Positions 53,596 through 62,883 of a DNA stretch of 64,000 nt are shown piece by piece. The notes below the pieces were generated by a model, which was not told where the DNA came from, did not search any database, and worked only from the letters and a program-made list of their open reading frames with translations. The stretch lies in the NCBI RefSeq assembly GCF_022370755.2, contig NZ_CP092364.2, positions 4,650,001-4,714,000 of the forward strand, given 5' to 3'. The translations under genes were made by a program, and so were the position numbers. The stretch's first letter is position 1; each line of letters opens with the position of its first letter. The stretch is from Mycolicibacterium goodii (lineage in GTDB: Bacteria > Actinomycetota > Actinomycetes > Mycobacteriales > Mycobacteriaceae).

Positions 53596-54391
53596 GTGAA
53601 ACCTCCTGGCTTTGGGCACGTTCCACCTCGTCATGCAGGAGCGACCAGATATGGTGGCGCTGCTCGCGGAAACCTGAACTCGAACGCACGTCCTCGTCGC
53701 CGCGGTCGATGCCGACGTCGACGATCTTCTTGATCCGGCCGGGCCGCGACGTGAGCACCGCGACGCGCTGTCCGAGATACAGCGCCTCGTCGATGCCGTG
53801 GGTGATGAACAGGATGGTCTTGCCGGTGGCCTGCCAGATCCGCAGCAGTTCGTCCTGCAACGATTCACGGGTCTGGGCGTCCAGTGCCGCGAACGGCTCA
53901 TCCATCAGCAGCACCTCCGGATCGAACGCCAGGCTGCGGGCGATCGCCACACGCTGCTTCATCCCGCCGGACAGCTCGTGCGGGTAGCGATCGGCAAAGG
54001 CCCGCAACCCCACCAGTTCCAGGTAATGCTCGGCGCACTGTCTACGCTCGGACGCGGACAGGCCCTTGGCTTCCAGTCCGAACTCGACGTTCTTGCGCGC
54101 CGTGCGCCACGGCAGCAGCGCGTATTGCTGGAAGACGATGCCGCGGTCGAGTCCGGGCCCGGTGACGGGGACACCGTCGAGCAGGATCTCACCGGACGTC
54201 GGCCTGCTCAACCCGCCCAGCAGGTCCAGCAGTGTCGACTTTCCGCACCCACTGGGGCCGACCAGGACGAGGAACTCTCCCGCCGCCACATCGAGGCTGA
54301 TGTCGTCGATCGCCGTGAGGGTGGTCCTCTCACCGCGGACGTCGAATCGCTTGGTGACGTTGCGTAGCCGCAACTTCGGTTCTGTGCTCAT
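53588..54391 (-). CDS. ABC transporter ATPase (SsuB/TauB family)
   Basis: A 267-residue ATPase with Walker A GPSGCGKST, Q-loop, signature LSGGMKQRV, Walker B VLLMDEP and the switch His in FITHGIDEA. It overlaps the binding-protein gene by four bases (ATGA) and the permease by eight. It powers import of sulfonate-like compounds. Confidence 0.92.
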   Translation of the reverse strand: MSTEPKLRLRNVTKRFDVRGERTTLTAIDDISLDVAAGEFLVLVGPSGCGKSTLLDLLGGLSRPTSGEILLDGVPVTGPGLDRGIVFQQYALLPWRTARKNVEFGLEAKGLSASERRQCAEHYLELVGLRAFADRYPHELSGGMKQRVAIARSLAFDPEVLLMDEPFAALDAQTRESLQDELLRIWQATGKTILFITHGIDEALYLGQRVAVLTSRPGRIKKIVDVGIDRGDEDVRSSSGFREQRHHIWSLLHDEVERAQSQEVSHV

Positions 54392-55458
54392 TTCTTCGCC
54401 AATGTTTGACCGTCGGGTCCGCTGTCGTTTGCGTACGTGCCGTTGGCATACGGATTGAACTCGTTGGTGTAGAGGTCTTTCGCCTGCAGTTGGCCCTCCT
54501 TGAGCTCACCGTTGCGCACCAGCCAGTCGATCCACGTCTGCAGTTCACGCTCGGCGATCACCGCCCCCGGTACCGGAAGCCCTGAACTGCGCCAGTAGTC
54601 GATGGTCTTGGAATCCTCGTTGCGGTGGCGCTTGTCGATGATCTCGTGGAACTTCGCGACCACCTCGTCGCGTGGCGTGACCTGCGCCCAGCGGATCGCG
54701 CGTGCCGTTCCTTGTACGAAATCGGCGGCAGCTTCCCGGTTCTTGGCGATGAAATCGTCGCGCATCACGTACGTGCCGTAACTGAAGGCACCGAACAACG
54801 CTTTGTCGGTGAACAACGGCCGGATACCGCCCCGTTCCTGCGCGGTCTCGCGCCAGATCCCGTTCATCGCTGCGACGTCGATCTGCTTCTCCCGCAACGC
54901 CTGTTCGGTGTTGACCGGCGGGACGACCGTCAGCGTCACGGTCTTGATCTCGTCGTTGGAGAGTCCCTGCTGGGCAAGCCACTCGCGGGTCAGGAACTCG
55001 TGGTGGGCACCGAGGGTGTTCATGCCGACCTTCTTGCCGATCAGATCACGCGCGGTGCGGATCGGGCTGTCTTCCAGCACGAAGTACCCGGTGTACTCGC
55101 CCTCGTCGGCGCCGTAGGACGAGAGTACCGAGGTGATCGGTGCACCCGCGGCGTTGAGTTTGACGACCGCGCCGTTGAACGCCGAACCGACATCGATGTC
55201 ACCCGTCGCGACCGACTGGATGTCCTGCGGACCGCTGGTGGTGTTGCCGACCCACTCCAGCGTGATCTTGTCGTAGTAGCCGAGTTCCTCGGCCAGTTCG
55301 TGGAATTCGACCTCGCCGGCCCACCCCTGGTATCGCACCACGGTCTTGCCGTCGACGGTCTGCGCGGAGTTGCCCGAGGATCCGCACGCCGTCAGCACCA
55401 GGGCGGTTGTGGCAAGTAGTGCGGCGATGGGCTCCCACACCGGACGTGGTCGTCGCAT
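54388..55458 (-). CDS. ABC transporter substrate-binding lipoprotein (SsuA/NMT1-like)
   Basis: A 356-residue lipoprotein, start ATG 55458 after GGGGGAGGG. Signal and lipobox LTAC place Cys at about residue 25. The body is a type II periplasmic-binding fold with VVRYQGWAGEVEFHELAEELGYY, GDIDVGSAFNGAVVKLNA, and GKKVGMNTLGAHHEFL. Sulfonate, taurine and thiamine-precursor binding proteins share this fold; the downstream flavin monooxygenase favours an organosulfur ligand. It is the first gene of the four-gene operon. Confidence 0.88.
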   Translation of the reverse strand: MRRPRPVWEPIAALLATTALVLTACGSSGNSAQTVDGKTVVRYQGWAGEVEFHELAEELGYYDKITLEWVGNTTSGPQDIQSVATGDIDVGSAFNGAVVKLNAAGAPITSVLSSYGADEGEYTGYFVLEDSPIRTARDLIGKKVGMNTLGAHHEFLTREWLAQQGLSNDEIKTVTLTVVPPVNTEQALREKQIDVAAMNGIWRETAQERGGIRPLFTDKALFGAFSYGTYVMRDDFIAKNREAAADFVQGTARAIRWAQVTPRDEVVAKFHEIIDKRHRNEDSKTIDYWRSSGLPVPGAVIAERELQTWIDWLVRNGELKEGQLQAKDLYTNEFNPYANGTYANDSGPDGQTLAKK

Positions 55459-55586
55459 GACGGCCCTCCCCCCATAGACGAGCTGTTGTCGATCTCGGCC
55501 ATGGTGGCAACAAATCGGGACCGCGTAACCCTTTGAACTCGCGGGGAGTCGAACCTCGGGCAGACACCGCTATTACGCGCCGACAT

Positions 55587-55637
55587 CGACGAAAATGCCG
55601 CTGGGACGCGCGTCCAGCGGCATTTTCGTCGGTTTCG
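55587..55637. repeat. Palindromic repeat element, copy 2
   Basis: Arms 55587-55602 and 55616-55631 are perfect, with an inner GGACGCGCGTCC palindrome. From 55589 to 55637 it is identical to copy 1 except for one base in the loop region. It lies 20 bases downstream of the DUF3298-type gene stop at 55657 on the minus strand and may end the mce transcript. Confidence 0.85.
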
Positions 55638-55656
55638 GGGAGATGCTCGGGAGGTC

Positions 55657-56445
55657 TCAGGCCCCGCCGTACCGCGGCTGCAGGATCGAGGCGAGCGCGG
55701 GCAGCGGGATGTGGGCCTGCACGGTGCCGCCGTCCATCGACCACTGCATGATGCCGGGGGTGAAGTCGGTCGGCCGGTCCCGCGCGACAGGGTAATCCGG
55801 CATGTAGATGATGAGCTCGTCGGGTGTGAGGGCCCATGCCTTGTAGGCGCCGGAGTACACCTTGTCGGGCAACCAGCGGTCGATCACAAACGGGTAGGTG
55901 CCCGGCTGGTGCGGGGGTGGCGCCTGATCGAGTGCCTGGACGATGAACGGCTGGGCCAGCGGCGGGATCGCGACCAGTGGGTCCACGCCGGGCTTCATGA
56001 GATCGGCGAGTTGGAGCCGCCGGCCCTCGGCCATGTCGAACGTGAAGGTGCGGTAGGCGTTGTTGAAGTCCGGTCCGTCGGCGTGGTAAGTCTCGCGGAA
56101 CACCACCGACAGCGCGTCGCCGTGCCGGAAGATCTGGTAGTTCTCCTCGCCGAAGCTGTCGGCGACCATCTTCTGGCCGGCCTTCATCCAATTGCCCACG
56201 AGCGTGCTCAGGTAGTCGCGCACCACCGGCCCCGCCACGGGGTCGTCGACCAGCTCGCCGGGAATCGCGACCTTGATGTCACGCGTCGCCTTGCGGTCGG
56301 ACTCGATCGACAGGTGGCAGTACGGCCCCTCCATCCGCCCCGCGAGCTCGTCACAGAACGACACCGCCGACGCCTCCGCGGGTGCGGCAGTGCCGAGCGT
56401 GGCCGCGGTCAGGGCCGCAGCGATCAGCGCTGCGAGACGCCTCAT
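55657..56445 (-). CDS. Secreted DUF3298/RsiV-like protein at the end of the mce operon
   Basis: A 262-residue protein with a cleavable signal (MRRLAALIAAALTAATLG to AEA). The mature domain has motifs YCHLSIESDRKATRDIKV and NAYRTFTFDMAEGRRLQLADLMKPG, and the C-terminal ALTPDELIIYMPDYPV stretch, which fit the DUF3298 fold seen in RsiV-like and some mycobacterial mannan-binding-type proteins. It starts two bases after the stop of the Mce-associated gene, so translation is coupled. It likely acts in the periplasm together with the Mce complex, but its role is unknown. Confidence 0.75.
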   Translation of the reverse strand: MRRLAALIAAALTAATLGTAAPAEASAVSFCDELAGRMEGPYCHLSIESDRKATRDIKVAIPGELVDDPVAGPVVRDYLSTLVGNWMKAGQKMVADSFGEENYQIFRHGDALSVVFRETYHADGPDFNNAYRTFTFDMAEGRRLQLADLMKPGVDPLVAIPPLAQPFIVQALDQAPPPHQPGTYPFVIDRWLPDKVYSGAYKAWALTPDELIIYMPDYPVARDRPTDFTPGIMQWSMDGGTVQAHIPLPALASILQPRYGGA

Positions 56446-56447
56446 GC

Positions 56448-57119
56448 TCAGGGCAGCTCGACCTTGCTTGCTTTCCATTGCCCGTCGACCTTCTCCATGG
56501 TCATCTTGATGCGGCTGCGGTCGATCCGGGGATCCGGCACGGCGGTGTTCTGCACCGACTGGTCGACGAAGAGCAGCACTACGACTTTGTCCTTGGTTGC
56601 CGACTGCACGGCCGATTCCACGACCACGCCGTGCGCGGTGGCCTTGTTCTCGATCAGCAGCTGGCGAAGCTGCATGCTCGACTGCGAGTACATGTCCCTG
56701 AACTCGCCCGTCGCGCCGGAGAGCACCTGGTCGAAGTTCTCGTCGACCTTGTCCGAGTCGATGCTGGTGAGCACCTGGGCGTAGGTCACCGCGGCGTCTC
56801 TTGCCTGGTTCCCGGCCGCGATCACCTGCTTGGTCTGCCAGAGCTGCCAGCCGAGGAACCCGCCGCAGCCCACCAGCGCGGCGATCACCATGCCTGCGGC
56901 AACGCCAAACACGATGCGCCGCCGCCGGTCCGGCTTGTTCACGGTGTCGGCCGGCTTCTCCTCGGGAGTTTTTTCCTCATCCGGCACGTCGTCGGCCGAG
57001 TCCTCGGACGTTTCCTCGGGTTCTGTTGTGGCCGTGTCTTTTGCAGAGTCGACATCGTCGCCATCGACGGCTTCGTCGAAAACGTCTTTGCGCTTGTCTG
57101 CCTTGAGCTTCACGGTCAT
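56448..57119 (-). CDS. Mce-associated membrane protein
   Basis: A 223-residue protein of the Mas type. The first 65 residues form a cytoplasmic acidic/Lys-rich region (DEAVDGDDVD, TTEPEETSEDS), then a single helix at about 68-90 (IVFGVAAGMVIAALVGCGGFLGW). The outer domain of about 130 residues carries YAQVLTSIDSDKVDENFDQVLSGATGEFRD, the conserved core of Mas proteins. Such proteins stabilise Mce transporters. It follows mceF in the same operon. Confidence 0.85.
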   Translation of the reverse strand: MTVKLKADKRKDVFDEAVDGDDVDSAKDTATTEPEETSEDSADDVPDEEKTPEEKPADTVNKPDRRRRIVFGVAAGMVIAALVGCGGFLGWQLWQTKQVIAAGNQARDAAVTYAQVLTSIDSDKVDENFDQVLSGATGEFRDMYSQSSMQLRQLLIENKATAHGVVVESAVQSATKDKVVVLLFVDQSVQNTAVPDPRIDRSRIKMTMEKVDGQWKASKVELP

Positions 57120-57143
57120 CTCCTTCGTGTAGAGGGCTTGGGG

Positions 57144-58400
57144 CTACCGGGGCGGTTCGATCGGTAGCGTCGGTCCCCCGTAGGGCGTCGGAATGGTGTA
57201 GCGGCCCCTGGGTGTGGGATCTGTCTGCCGACCGAGGTCGGCACCCGGTGGCGGCCCCGCGGTGTCGTCGTCTACAGGCCGGGGCGCGTTCTTCGCCCCA
57301 CGGATCAGGACACCCGGATGGTTGTCGCGACAGTACGTGTACATGAACGGCTCGGGGTAATCCGCCGACGACGGCGGCAGTTTCGGCGTGCCGTAGTCGC
57401 AGGTGTAGCGCGGGTAGGCTTCGGCGGTCCCCCAGAGCCCGCCGTCGTGGATCGCGGTCCCGAGCGCGTCGAGCACCGAGGTGCGATACGACGGGAACAG
57501 CGCGTTCAGGGCAGGCACGCGCAGGTAGAGCAGCCGCGAGGCGGTGGTCAGATTGCCCAGCAGCTGCACCATGGTGTCGGAGTTGTCGAGGAACAGGTTG
57601 TCGACCGCCGCCAGCGTCTCCGGGGTCTGGTCGGTCAGTCGCCGATAACCCTCGCGCATCTTGTCGATGCCCGTGAAGGATTCGGTGAGATTGTCCGACG
57701 CGACGCTGATGCCGGGGTTCTTGTCGGCGAGCAGGGTGAAGACCACTCGGCTGGTCCGCAGCAGCGAACTCGTCTCCGGCAGCACCGAATCCAGCGTGGA
57801 CAGCAGGAACGTGCCGCCGTCGACGATGTCGGCGAGCTTCTGCGGCCCGGCATCGGTGAGGCTCAGCTCCCGCTTGATGAGCTCGATCTTCTTGGTGTCG
57901 ACCTGTCCGAGTGCCCCGTCGGCATTGGCCAACAGGTTCGCCAGGCTCACCGGGACGGTGGCCCGCCCCTGGGTGATCACGGCGCCGTCGGCCAGGAACC
58001 GGTCAGGCTCGCCCGTGGGGACGTCGATGAAGTCGATGTACTGCTCACCGGCCGGAGACAACCCTGACACCCGGACGTCACTGGACTCCGGAATCCGCAC
58101 CGAGGATCTCACCTTGACGACGGCGTTGACGCCGGAGGGAGTGATGTCGAGGCGTTCGACCCGTCCGATCGGCACGCCGCGCAGCGTCACGTCCTGTTCC
58201 GGCAGCAGGCCCGCCGACTCCGGCAACTGGACGGTGAGCCGGTAGTCCGACGCGAGCGGGTTCACCTGCAGCGCACCGAAGAACAGGTACGTCGTCGCGA
58301 CGACGAGCGTCGTGATCAATCCGAGCGCCGACAGCCACGCGCGTTTCCGGTACCCGAAGCGGACGACGTCGACGATGCGGTCGGCGATGGCGGTGATCAT
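57144..58400 (-). CDS. mceF: Mce family protein F
   Basis: A 418-residue protein, start ATG 58400 overlapping the mceE stop (ATGA). It has an N-terminal membrane helix (WLSALGLITTLVVATTYLFFGAL), then the MlaD/MCE domain (about 38-120, with DVTLRGVPIGRVERL and GLSPAGEQYIDF). The helical Mce C-terminal region and a Pro-rich tail follow. MCE proteins form hexameric tubes that carry lipids across the periplasm. Its place as the sixth MCE gene marks it as F. Confidence 0.9.
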   Translation of the reverse strand: MITAIADRIVDVVRFGYRKRAWLSALGLITTLVVATTYLFFGALQVNPLASDYRLTVQLPESAGLLPEQDVTLRGVPIGRVERLDITPSGVNAVVKVRSSVRIPESSDVRVSGLSPAGEQYIDFIDVPTGEPDRFLADGAVITQGRATVPVSLANLLANADGALGQVDTKKIELIKRELSLTDAGPQKLADIVDGGTFLLSTLDSVLPETSSLLRTSRVVFTLLADKNPGISVASDNLTESFTGIDKMREGYRRLTDQTPETLAAVDNLFLDNSDTMVQLLGNLTTASRLLYLRVPALNALFPSYRTSVLDALGTAIHDGGLWGTAEAYPRYTCDYGTPKLPPSSADYPEPFMYTYCRDNHPGVLIRGAKNAPRPVDDDTAGPPPGADLGRQTDPTPRGRYTIPTPYGGPTLPIEPPR

Positions 58401-59677
58401 CGTGGGGCCTCGGCGGGTAGCGGGGCCGGACCTTGGGCCGCCGGCGCCGGTCCGGGGGGTGTTGGTGCGCCTTCGGGCGGTGCGGGTGCGCCCGCACCGG
58501 GATCGACGATGATCTCGCCGGGTTCGGTCGGGCTGGGGATCACCGGAACCTGCGGCACGCCAGGGCCTTTGCCCACCACTCGTTCCTGCAGCCGCAGCAG
58601 GGTGTACTTCAACGTGCCCACCAGTTGATGCCAGTCGGACCTCTTCGGACCGTGCAATCCCTGATCGCCGGCGAAGCCGATGTCGGGGATCGAGCCGAGG
58701 ACCAATCGGTCGACGCTCGCATCGAGGGCGATCGCGCCGGAGCTCATCGACTTGATGAACGGCGGCAGTAGCCGATTCAGCGCATACAGCGTCGCGTCCG
58801 GGGCCAGCGCGACGTCGTTCCACGCTGCCGCAATTGTATTGGCGTCGGCGATGACGCTGCGACCGGTCGTGTCGGTACCGGCGATCGACGGGAACTTGCG
58901 CAATTGGTTGGAGACGTCGCCCGTCTGGGTGACGAGGTCTGCGATCTGCGTGGTGTGCGCGGCCAGCGTGTCGGTGGCAGGCCTGGCCTGCGCCATCACC
59001 TCGCTGAGCGTCTGGTTCTTCGCCGAGATCTGTTGGGCCAACCGGGAGGTCTCGGTCATGGCGGTCGAGATCTCTTCGGACCGGGCGGTCAGGGTGGCGA
59101 GCGTGTTGTTGGTCTTGCGGATCAGATTGCCGAACGCCTGCCCTTGATCGCCGGTCGCCTTGCCCATGCCGTTGATGAGGTTGGTGAAGTTGCGCACGGC
59201 CCCGCCGTTGACCAGGATCGCCGCCGAGCTCAGCACCGATTCGACGGTGGCCGCAGCGGCCGTCGAGTCCAGGTCGATGATGTCGCCGTCCTTGAGCAAC
59301 GGGGCCCCCGGCTGCACCGGGCTCGGCGGCTTGATCGCGATGAACACGTCTCCGAGCGGTGTCGCCGAACGCAGTTCGGCGGTGCTGCCCTGCGGCAGCT
59401 GCACACCGTCCATGATGCGCAGCGTGGTCACCGCGGTGTAGTTACGGGCGACCATCGAGTCCATCTCACCGATGTCTGCGCCCGCGAGCTTCACCTTGGC
59501 ATTCGCGGGCAGGTTCAGCGCGTTGGAGAAAACGGCGGTGATCCGGTACCCGCCGGTGCCGACCCCTGGGGCGGGCAGCGGAAGATCTGCCAATCCGTTT
59601 GTCGCGCAACCGGACACGACGACGCACACGGTCATCGCCACCGCCGAGACGAGCCGTAGGCTCCGAAGACCGGTCAT
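58397..59677 (-). CDS. mceE: Mce family lipoprotein E
   Basis: A 426-residue protein with lipobox VSGC (Cys near residue 24), as is usual for the E member of Mce operons. The MCE domain (about 40-125) contains NAKVKLAGADIGEMDSM and STAELRSATPLGDVFI. A long helical region and a Pro/Ala-rich tail follow. Start ATG 59677 overlaps the mceD stop by one base. It anchors the Mce tube in the outer leaflet of the cytoplasmic membrane. Confidence 0.9.
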   Translation of the reverse strand: MTGLRSLRLVSAVAMTVCVVVSGCATNGLADLPLPAPGVGTGGYRITAVFSNALNLPANAKVKLAGADIGEMDSMVARNYTAVTTLRIMDGVQLPQGSTAELRSATPLGDVFIAIKPPSPVQPGAPLLKDGDIIDLDSTAAAATVESVLSSAAILVNGGAVRNFTNLINGMGKATGDQGQAFGNLIRKTNNTLATLTARSEEISTAMTETSRLAQQISAKNQTLSEVMAQARPATDTLAAHTTQIADLVTQTGDVSNQLRKFPSIAGTDTTGRSVIADANTIAAAWNDVALAPDATLYALNRLLPPFIKSMSSGAIALDASVDRLVLGSIPDIGFAGDQGLHGPKRSDWHQLVGTLKYTLLRLQERVVGKGPGVPQVPVIPSPTEPGEIIVDPGAGAPAPPEGAPTPPGPAPAAQGPAPLPAEAPR

Positions 59678-60798
59678 CACTTCTGCCCCATCGCCGCAAG
59701 TCCCTCGAGCATGTGGCTCAACCCGAAGTCGGGCCCGAAGTCCTGCAGTGTTCCTGTGCTGCATCCCAATTGCCGCAGACCCATCATGTTGCAGACCTCT
59801 TTGATCAACTGGTTGTCGAACAGGAGCTTGTCGGTGACCACCTTCACCCGCAGCGCGCCGTTCTTCTTGTCGGCGACGTTGTAGAGGTTGTCCAGGGTCA
59901 TCGGTGCGATGTCGAGCAACTCCTTCACATCGCGGTTGTGGTCGACAGCGATGGTGTTCAGGACGACGTCGCCGTTGGCGACCAGGTCCTTGATGGCGTC
60001 CCGGTGGGTTTCGAGCACCTGGCCGGTGTGCGTGAGCACCTCGTTGATCTTCTTGCCGGTGGTGCCGCTGCCCAGGTCCTCGTCGGCGACGATCTGGCTC
60101 AACGCGCGCACGGACGAACCGAATTCACGCATCATGGCGTCGTTGTCGGCTGCCGCCTGCGACAGCGAGCTCAGGTTGCGCACGATCGTGGTCAGTTGGT
60201 CCTTGGTCACCTGGCCACGATCCGCGCCGAGCCGCAACGCGTTCGACAGTTCACCGAGCGCGTCCTTCATCTGCTGGCCGTTGCCGTCGACGATGGCCGC
60301 GCCGGAGCCGAGGACGTCGGCGATCGGGCCGTTGCCCTTGCCGTCCCCGCGCAACGAGCCCGCGAGCTTGTCGAGGACATCGAGCACCCGCGCGAATTCG
60401 ACCGGTGTGCGGGTGCGGTTCAAACCGATGGTGTCGTTGTTCCGGAGTGTGGGACCGCCCCGGTACGGCGGGGTCAACTCGATCTGCCGGTCGGTGAGGA
60501 TCGAGTTCGAGATGGTGGCCGCCTGGACGTCGGCGGGAATCTTGACACCCCTGTCGACGGTGAACTCGACCTCGACGTAGCCGTTCTTGTTGCGGATCTT
60601 CGTGACCTCACCCACCGGCATGCCGAGGACTGCGACCACATTGCCCTCGTAGAGACCTGCGGCGCTGTCGAACTGGGCAGTGACGGTGATCGCGTCCATC
60701 TGCTGCTTCACGTAGGCGCCGCCGACCGCCAGCACCACGGCGCCGAGCACGGCCGCGGCGAGCACCGCCGCGACCAGCTTGTTCCTCAGGAGTTTCAT
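59677..60798 (-). CDS. mceD: Mce family protein D
   Basis: A 373-residue protein, start ATG 60798 overlapping the mceC stop (ATGA). It has an N-terminal helix (LVAAVLAAAVLGAVVLAVGG), an MCE domain with LYEGNVVAVLGMPVGEVTKI and ILTDRQIELTPPY, and a long helical C-terminal half. It lacks the Pro-rich tail found in the E and F products. Confidence 0.88.
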   Translation of the reverse strand: MKLLRNKLVAAVLAAAVLGAVVLAVGGAYVKQQMDAITVTAQFDSAAGLYEGNVVAVLGMPVGEVTKIRNKNGYVEVEFTVDRGVKIPADVQAATISNSILTDRQIELTPPYRGGPTLRNNDTIGLNRTRTPVEFARVLDVLDKLAGSLRGDGKGNGPIADVLGSGAAIVDGNGQQMKDALGELSNALRLGADRGQVTKDQLTTIVRNLSSLSQAAADNDAMMREFGSSVRALSQIVADEDLGSGTTGKKINEVLTHTGQVLETHRDAIKDLVANGDVVLNTIAVDHNRDVKELLDIAPMTLDNLYNVADKKNGALRVKVVTDKLLFDNQLIKEVCNMMGLRQLGCSTGTLQDFGPDFGLSHMLEGLAAMGQK

Positions 60799-61835
60799 TT
60801 GCAGTCCTGGAAGTACTGGATCATGCCGAACTGCTTGGCGCGACCGCTGATGGCACACATCCACGAGTCGACCAGCAGGCCACTGGAGGCGTTGAAGTCG
60901 ATCGCGTTGCCGGTGCCGGTCATGTTGGCGATGTTGCGCATCGCGATCGATGCGGTCTGCAGGATGCTGCTGAGCATGCCGTCGTTCTTGGCCAGCAGCG
61001 AGGACAGTTCACGCAGATCGACGAGCAGCTGCTCCAATTCCGGCCGATCGTCGATGACGATGCCGCTCAACGTCTGCACGAGGTTGGTCAGCGCGTCCAT
61101 CATCGCGTGGAATGTCGCGCGCCGAGCGACGAACTCCGCCAGCAGGGAGTTGCCCTGGTTCATCAGGCTGCCGATGGTGGACTTCTGGCGGTGGAGCGTG
61201 TTGCTGATCAATTCGGTGGTCTTGAGCAGTTCGCCCAGCTGATCGCGGCGTTGGGCGATGATCGTCGAGAGGGTGTGGGTGTTCTGCAGCGCCTGTGGGA
61301 TCACCGGCGGGAGCGTCTCCAGCTGAGAACCGAGGATCTGCAGCGTCTGCGCGAACTTGTCGGAGTCCACCTGCTCGAAGGTCGTGGTGACGTCGGTCAA
61401 CGCCTCCTGCAGGTCGTATGGCACGTCGGTGTGGGACAGGTCGAACGTCTTGTCCGGCAGCGCACCGTCGCCCGCCGGCTCCAACGAGAGATAGCGCGAT
61501 CCCAGGATGGTCGTGACCATGATCGTCGCGCGTGAATCCTCGCCGAGTGCAACGTCATTGCGCACCTTGATCTTCGCCTCGACGTGGTCGCCCGCCAGGC
61601 GCATGCTCTTGACCTCGCCGACGGGGATTCCGGCCACCGTCACCGGGTTGCCGGCCTTGAGCGCGGCCGCCTGCAGGAAGCGCGCGGTGTACTGCGTGTA
61701 CCCGATGTCGGCGACCCGCACGAGCAGCATCGCGCCGATCAGCACCGACACCACCGCCACTGCGATGACACCGAGCCACAGGCGGTTGTAGCTCTCCAAT
61801 GGCCTGCGCCGCTTGGCCTTCCGTGCCTCAGCCAT
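60795..61835 (-). CDS. mceC: Mce family protein C
   Basis: A 346-residue protein, start ATG 61835, which overlaps the end of mceB by eight bases. The basic start MAEARKAKRRR precedes a membrane helix (LGVIAVAVVSVLIGAMLLV). The MCE domain contains NPVTVAGIPVGEVKSM and ILGSRYLSLEP, followed by helices and a short Cys-containing end (YFQDCK). Confidence 0.88.
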   Translation of the reverse strand: MAEARKAKRRRPLESYNRLWLGVIAVAVVSVLIGAMLLVRVADIGYTQYTARFLQAAALKAGNPVTVAGIPVGEVKSMRLAGDHVEAKIKVRNDVALGEDSRATIMVTTILGSRYLSLEPAGDGALPDKTFDLSHTDVPYDLQEALTDVTTTFEQVDSDKFAQTLQILGSQLETLPPVIPQALQNTHTLSTIIAQRRDQLGELLKTTELISNTLHRQKSTIGSLMNQGNSLLAEFVARRATFHAMMDALTNLVQTLSGIVIDDRPELEQLLVDLRELSSLLAKNDGMLSSILQTASIAMRNIANMTGTGNAIDFNASSGLLVDSWMCAISGRAKQFGMIQYFQDCK

Positions 61836-62883
61836 TCGCCATGCTCCTGCACTTGGGGGTGTGTTGCGCCTTGTTTCCCGGCGTGGCCGCATCGACGATG
61901 ATCGGCGTGACATCGTTGAGCCCAGGGAAGAACGCGGTGGCGTTCAGATCGCACAGGTAGGAGTTGGCGTACGTGCCCTCCTGGGTGATACGCGCGAAAC
62001 CCTTCAACATCAGCGGAAGATTGGCACCGACGAATGCCAGTTGCGGTTCGATGCCGACCATGTGCGCGGCGAAACCCGGTTGACGCTGGACGAGTTCGTT
62101 GAGCGACGGGTACACCTCATCGGAGATCGCCGACAGTTGGCGCACCACCTTGGCGATCGAGCCCATCGACTGCACCAGTTCGGGCCGGCGCGCCTCGAAC
62201 GTCGCCACGACCGACTGGGCCTCCGAGACGATGTGGTCCAGGTCGTCGTTGTGGCGGGCCAGGTTGGCCGCCACGGCGTTCAGGTCGGTGATCACCGTGC
62301 CGAGCTCCTCGTCGCGTCCGGCGAAGGCCTCGGTGAGCTCGGCCGTCTGGTCGATCAGGGCGGTGATGGACCCCTGGTCGCCCTGCAGTGATCGGATGAC
62401 GCCCTCGGTGAGGTTGTTCGCGTACTTCGGGTCGAGCACGCTGAACAACGGCTCGTAGCCGTTGAGCAGAGTGCCGACGTCGAACGACGGGTCGGTGCGT
62501 TCGATGGGAATCACGCTGCCGCCGGGCAACGGCGTGGGGTCACCCTCCTTGCCAAGGGACAGCCCGAGATACCGCTGCCCGACGATGTTCTGGTATGTCA
62601 CCGACGCCACGGTGGTGCCGAAAACCTGCTGATCGGCCTGCACCACGAAGGACACTCTCGCGTGCTTGCCGTCGAGCTCGATCTTCTCCACGCGGCCGAC
62701 GCGGACCCCGGCCATGCGCACGTCGTCTCCCTCGCGCAATCCGAACACGTCGGTGAACACCGCCGTGTACGGCACGGTCCGGCCGCCCACGTCCCGGCGC
62801 AGCGTGACGTAGACCATCCACGTCAACGTCAGCGCCACCACCATGAACAACGACAGTCCGATGAGCGCGCCGCGGTATTTCAT
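61828..62883 (-). CDS. mceB: Mce family protein B
   Basis: A 351-residue protein whose ATG 62883 overlaps the mceA stop (ATGA). It has an N-terminal helix (GLSLFMVVALTLTWMVYVTL), an MCE domain with EGDDVRMAGVRVGRVEKIEL and NIVGQRYLGLSLG, and a helical region. Two Cys near the C-terminus (YLCDLNAT, PKCRSM) fit the B family. Confidence 0.88.
   Translation of the reverse strand: MKYRGALIGLSLFMVVALTLTWMVYVTLRRDVGGRTVPYTAVFTDVFGLREGDDVRMAGVRVGRVEKIELDGKHARVSFVVQADQQVFGTTVASVTYQNIVGQRYLGLSLGKEGDPTPLPGGSVIPIERTDPSFDVGTLLNGYEPLFSVLDPKYANNLTEGVIRSLQGDQGSITALIDQTAELTEAFAGRDEELGTVITDLNAVAANLARHNDDLDHIVSEAQSVVATFEARRPELVQSMGSIAKVVRQLSAISDEVYPSLNELVQRQPGFAAHMVGIEPQLAFVGANLPLMLKGFARITQEGTYANSYLCDLNATAFFPGLNDVTPIIVDAATPGNKAQHTPKCRSMANG

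Noticed and set aside
55459..55586. SAM or other sulfur-related riboswitch before the sulfonate transporter.
   Set aside because: The leader is short and I could not find the conserved helices of an S-box or related class.
51221..55637. Ends of an insertion sequence or attachment sites bounding a mobile element.
   Set aside because: The copies are each self-palindromic, lie at gene ends, and no transposase or integrase is present between or near them.
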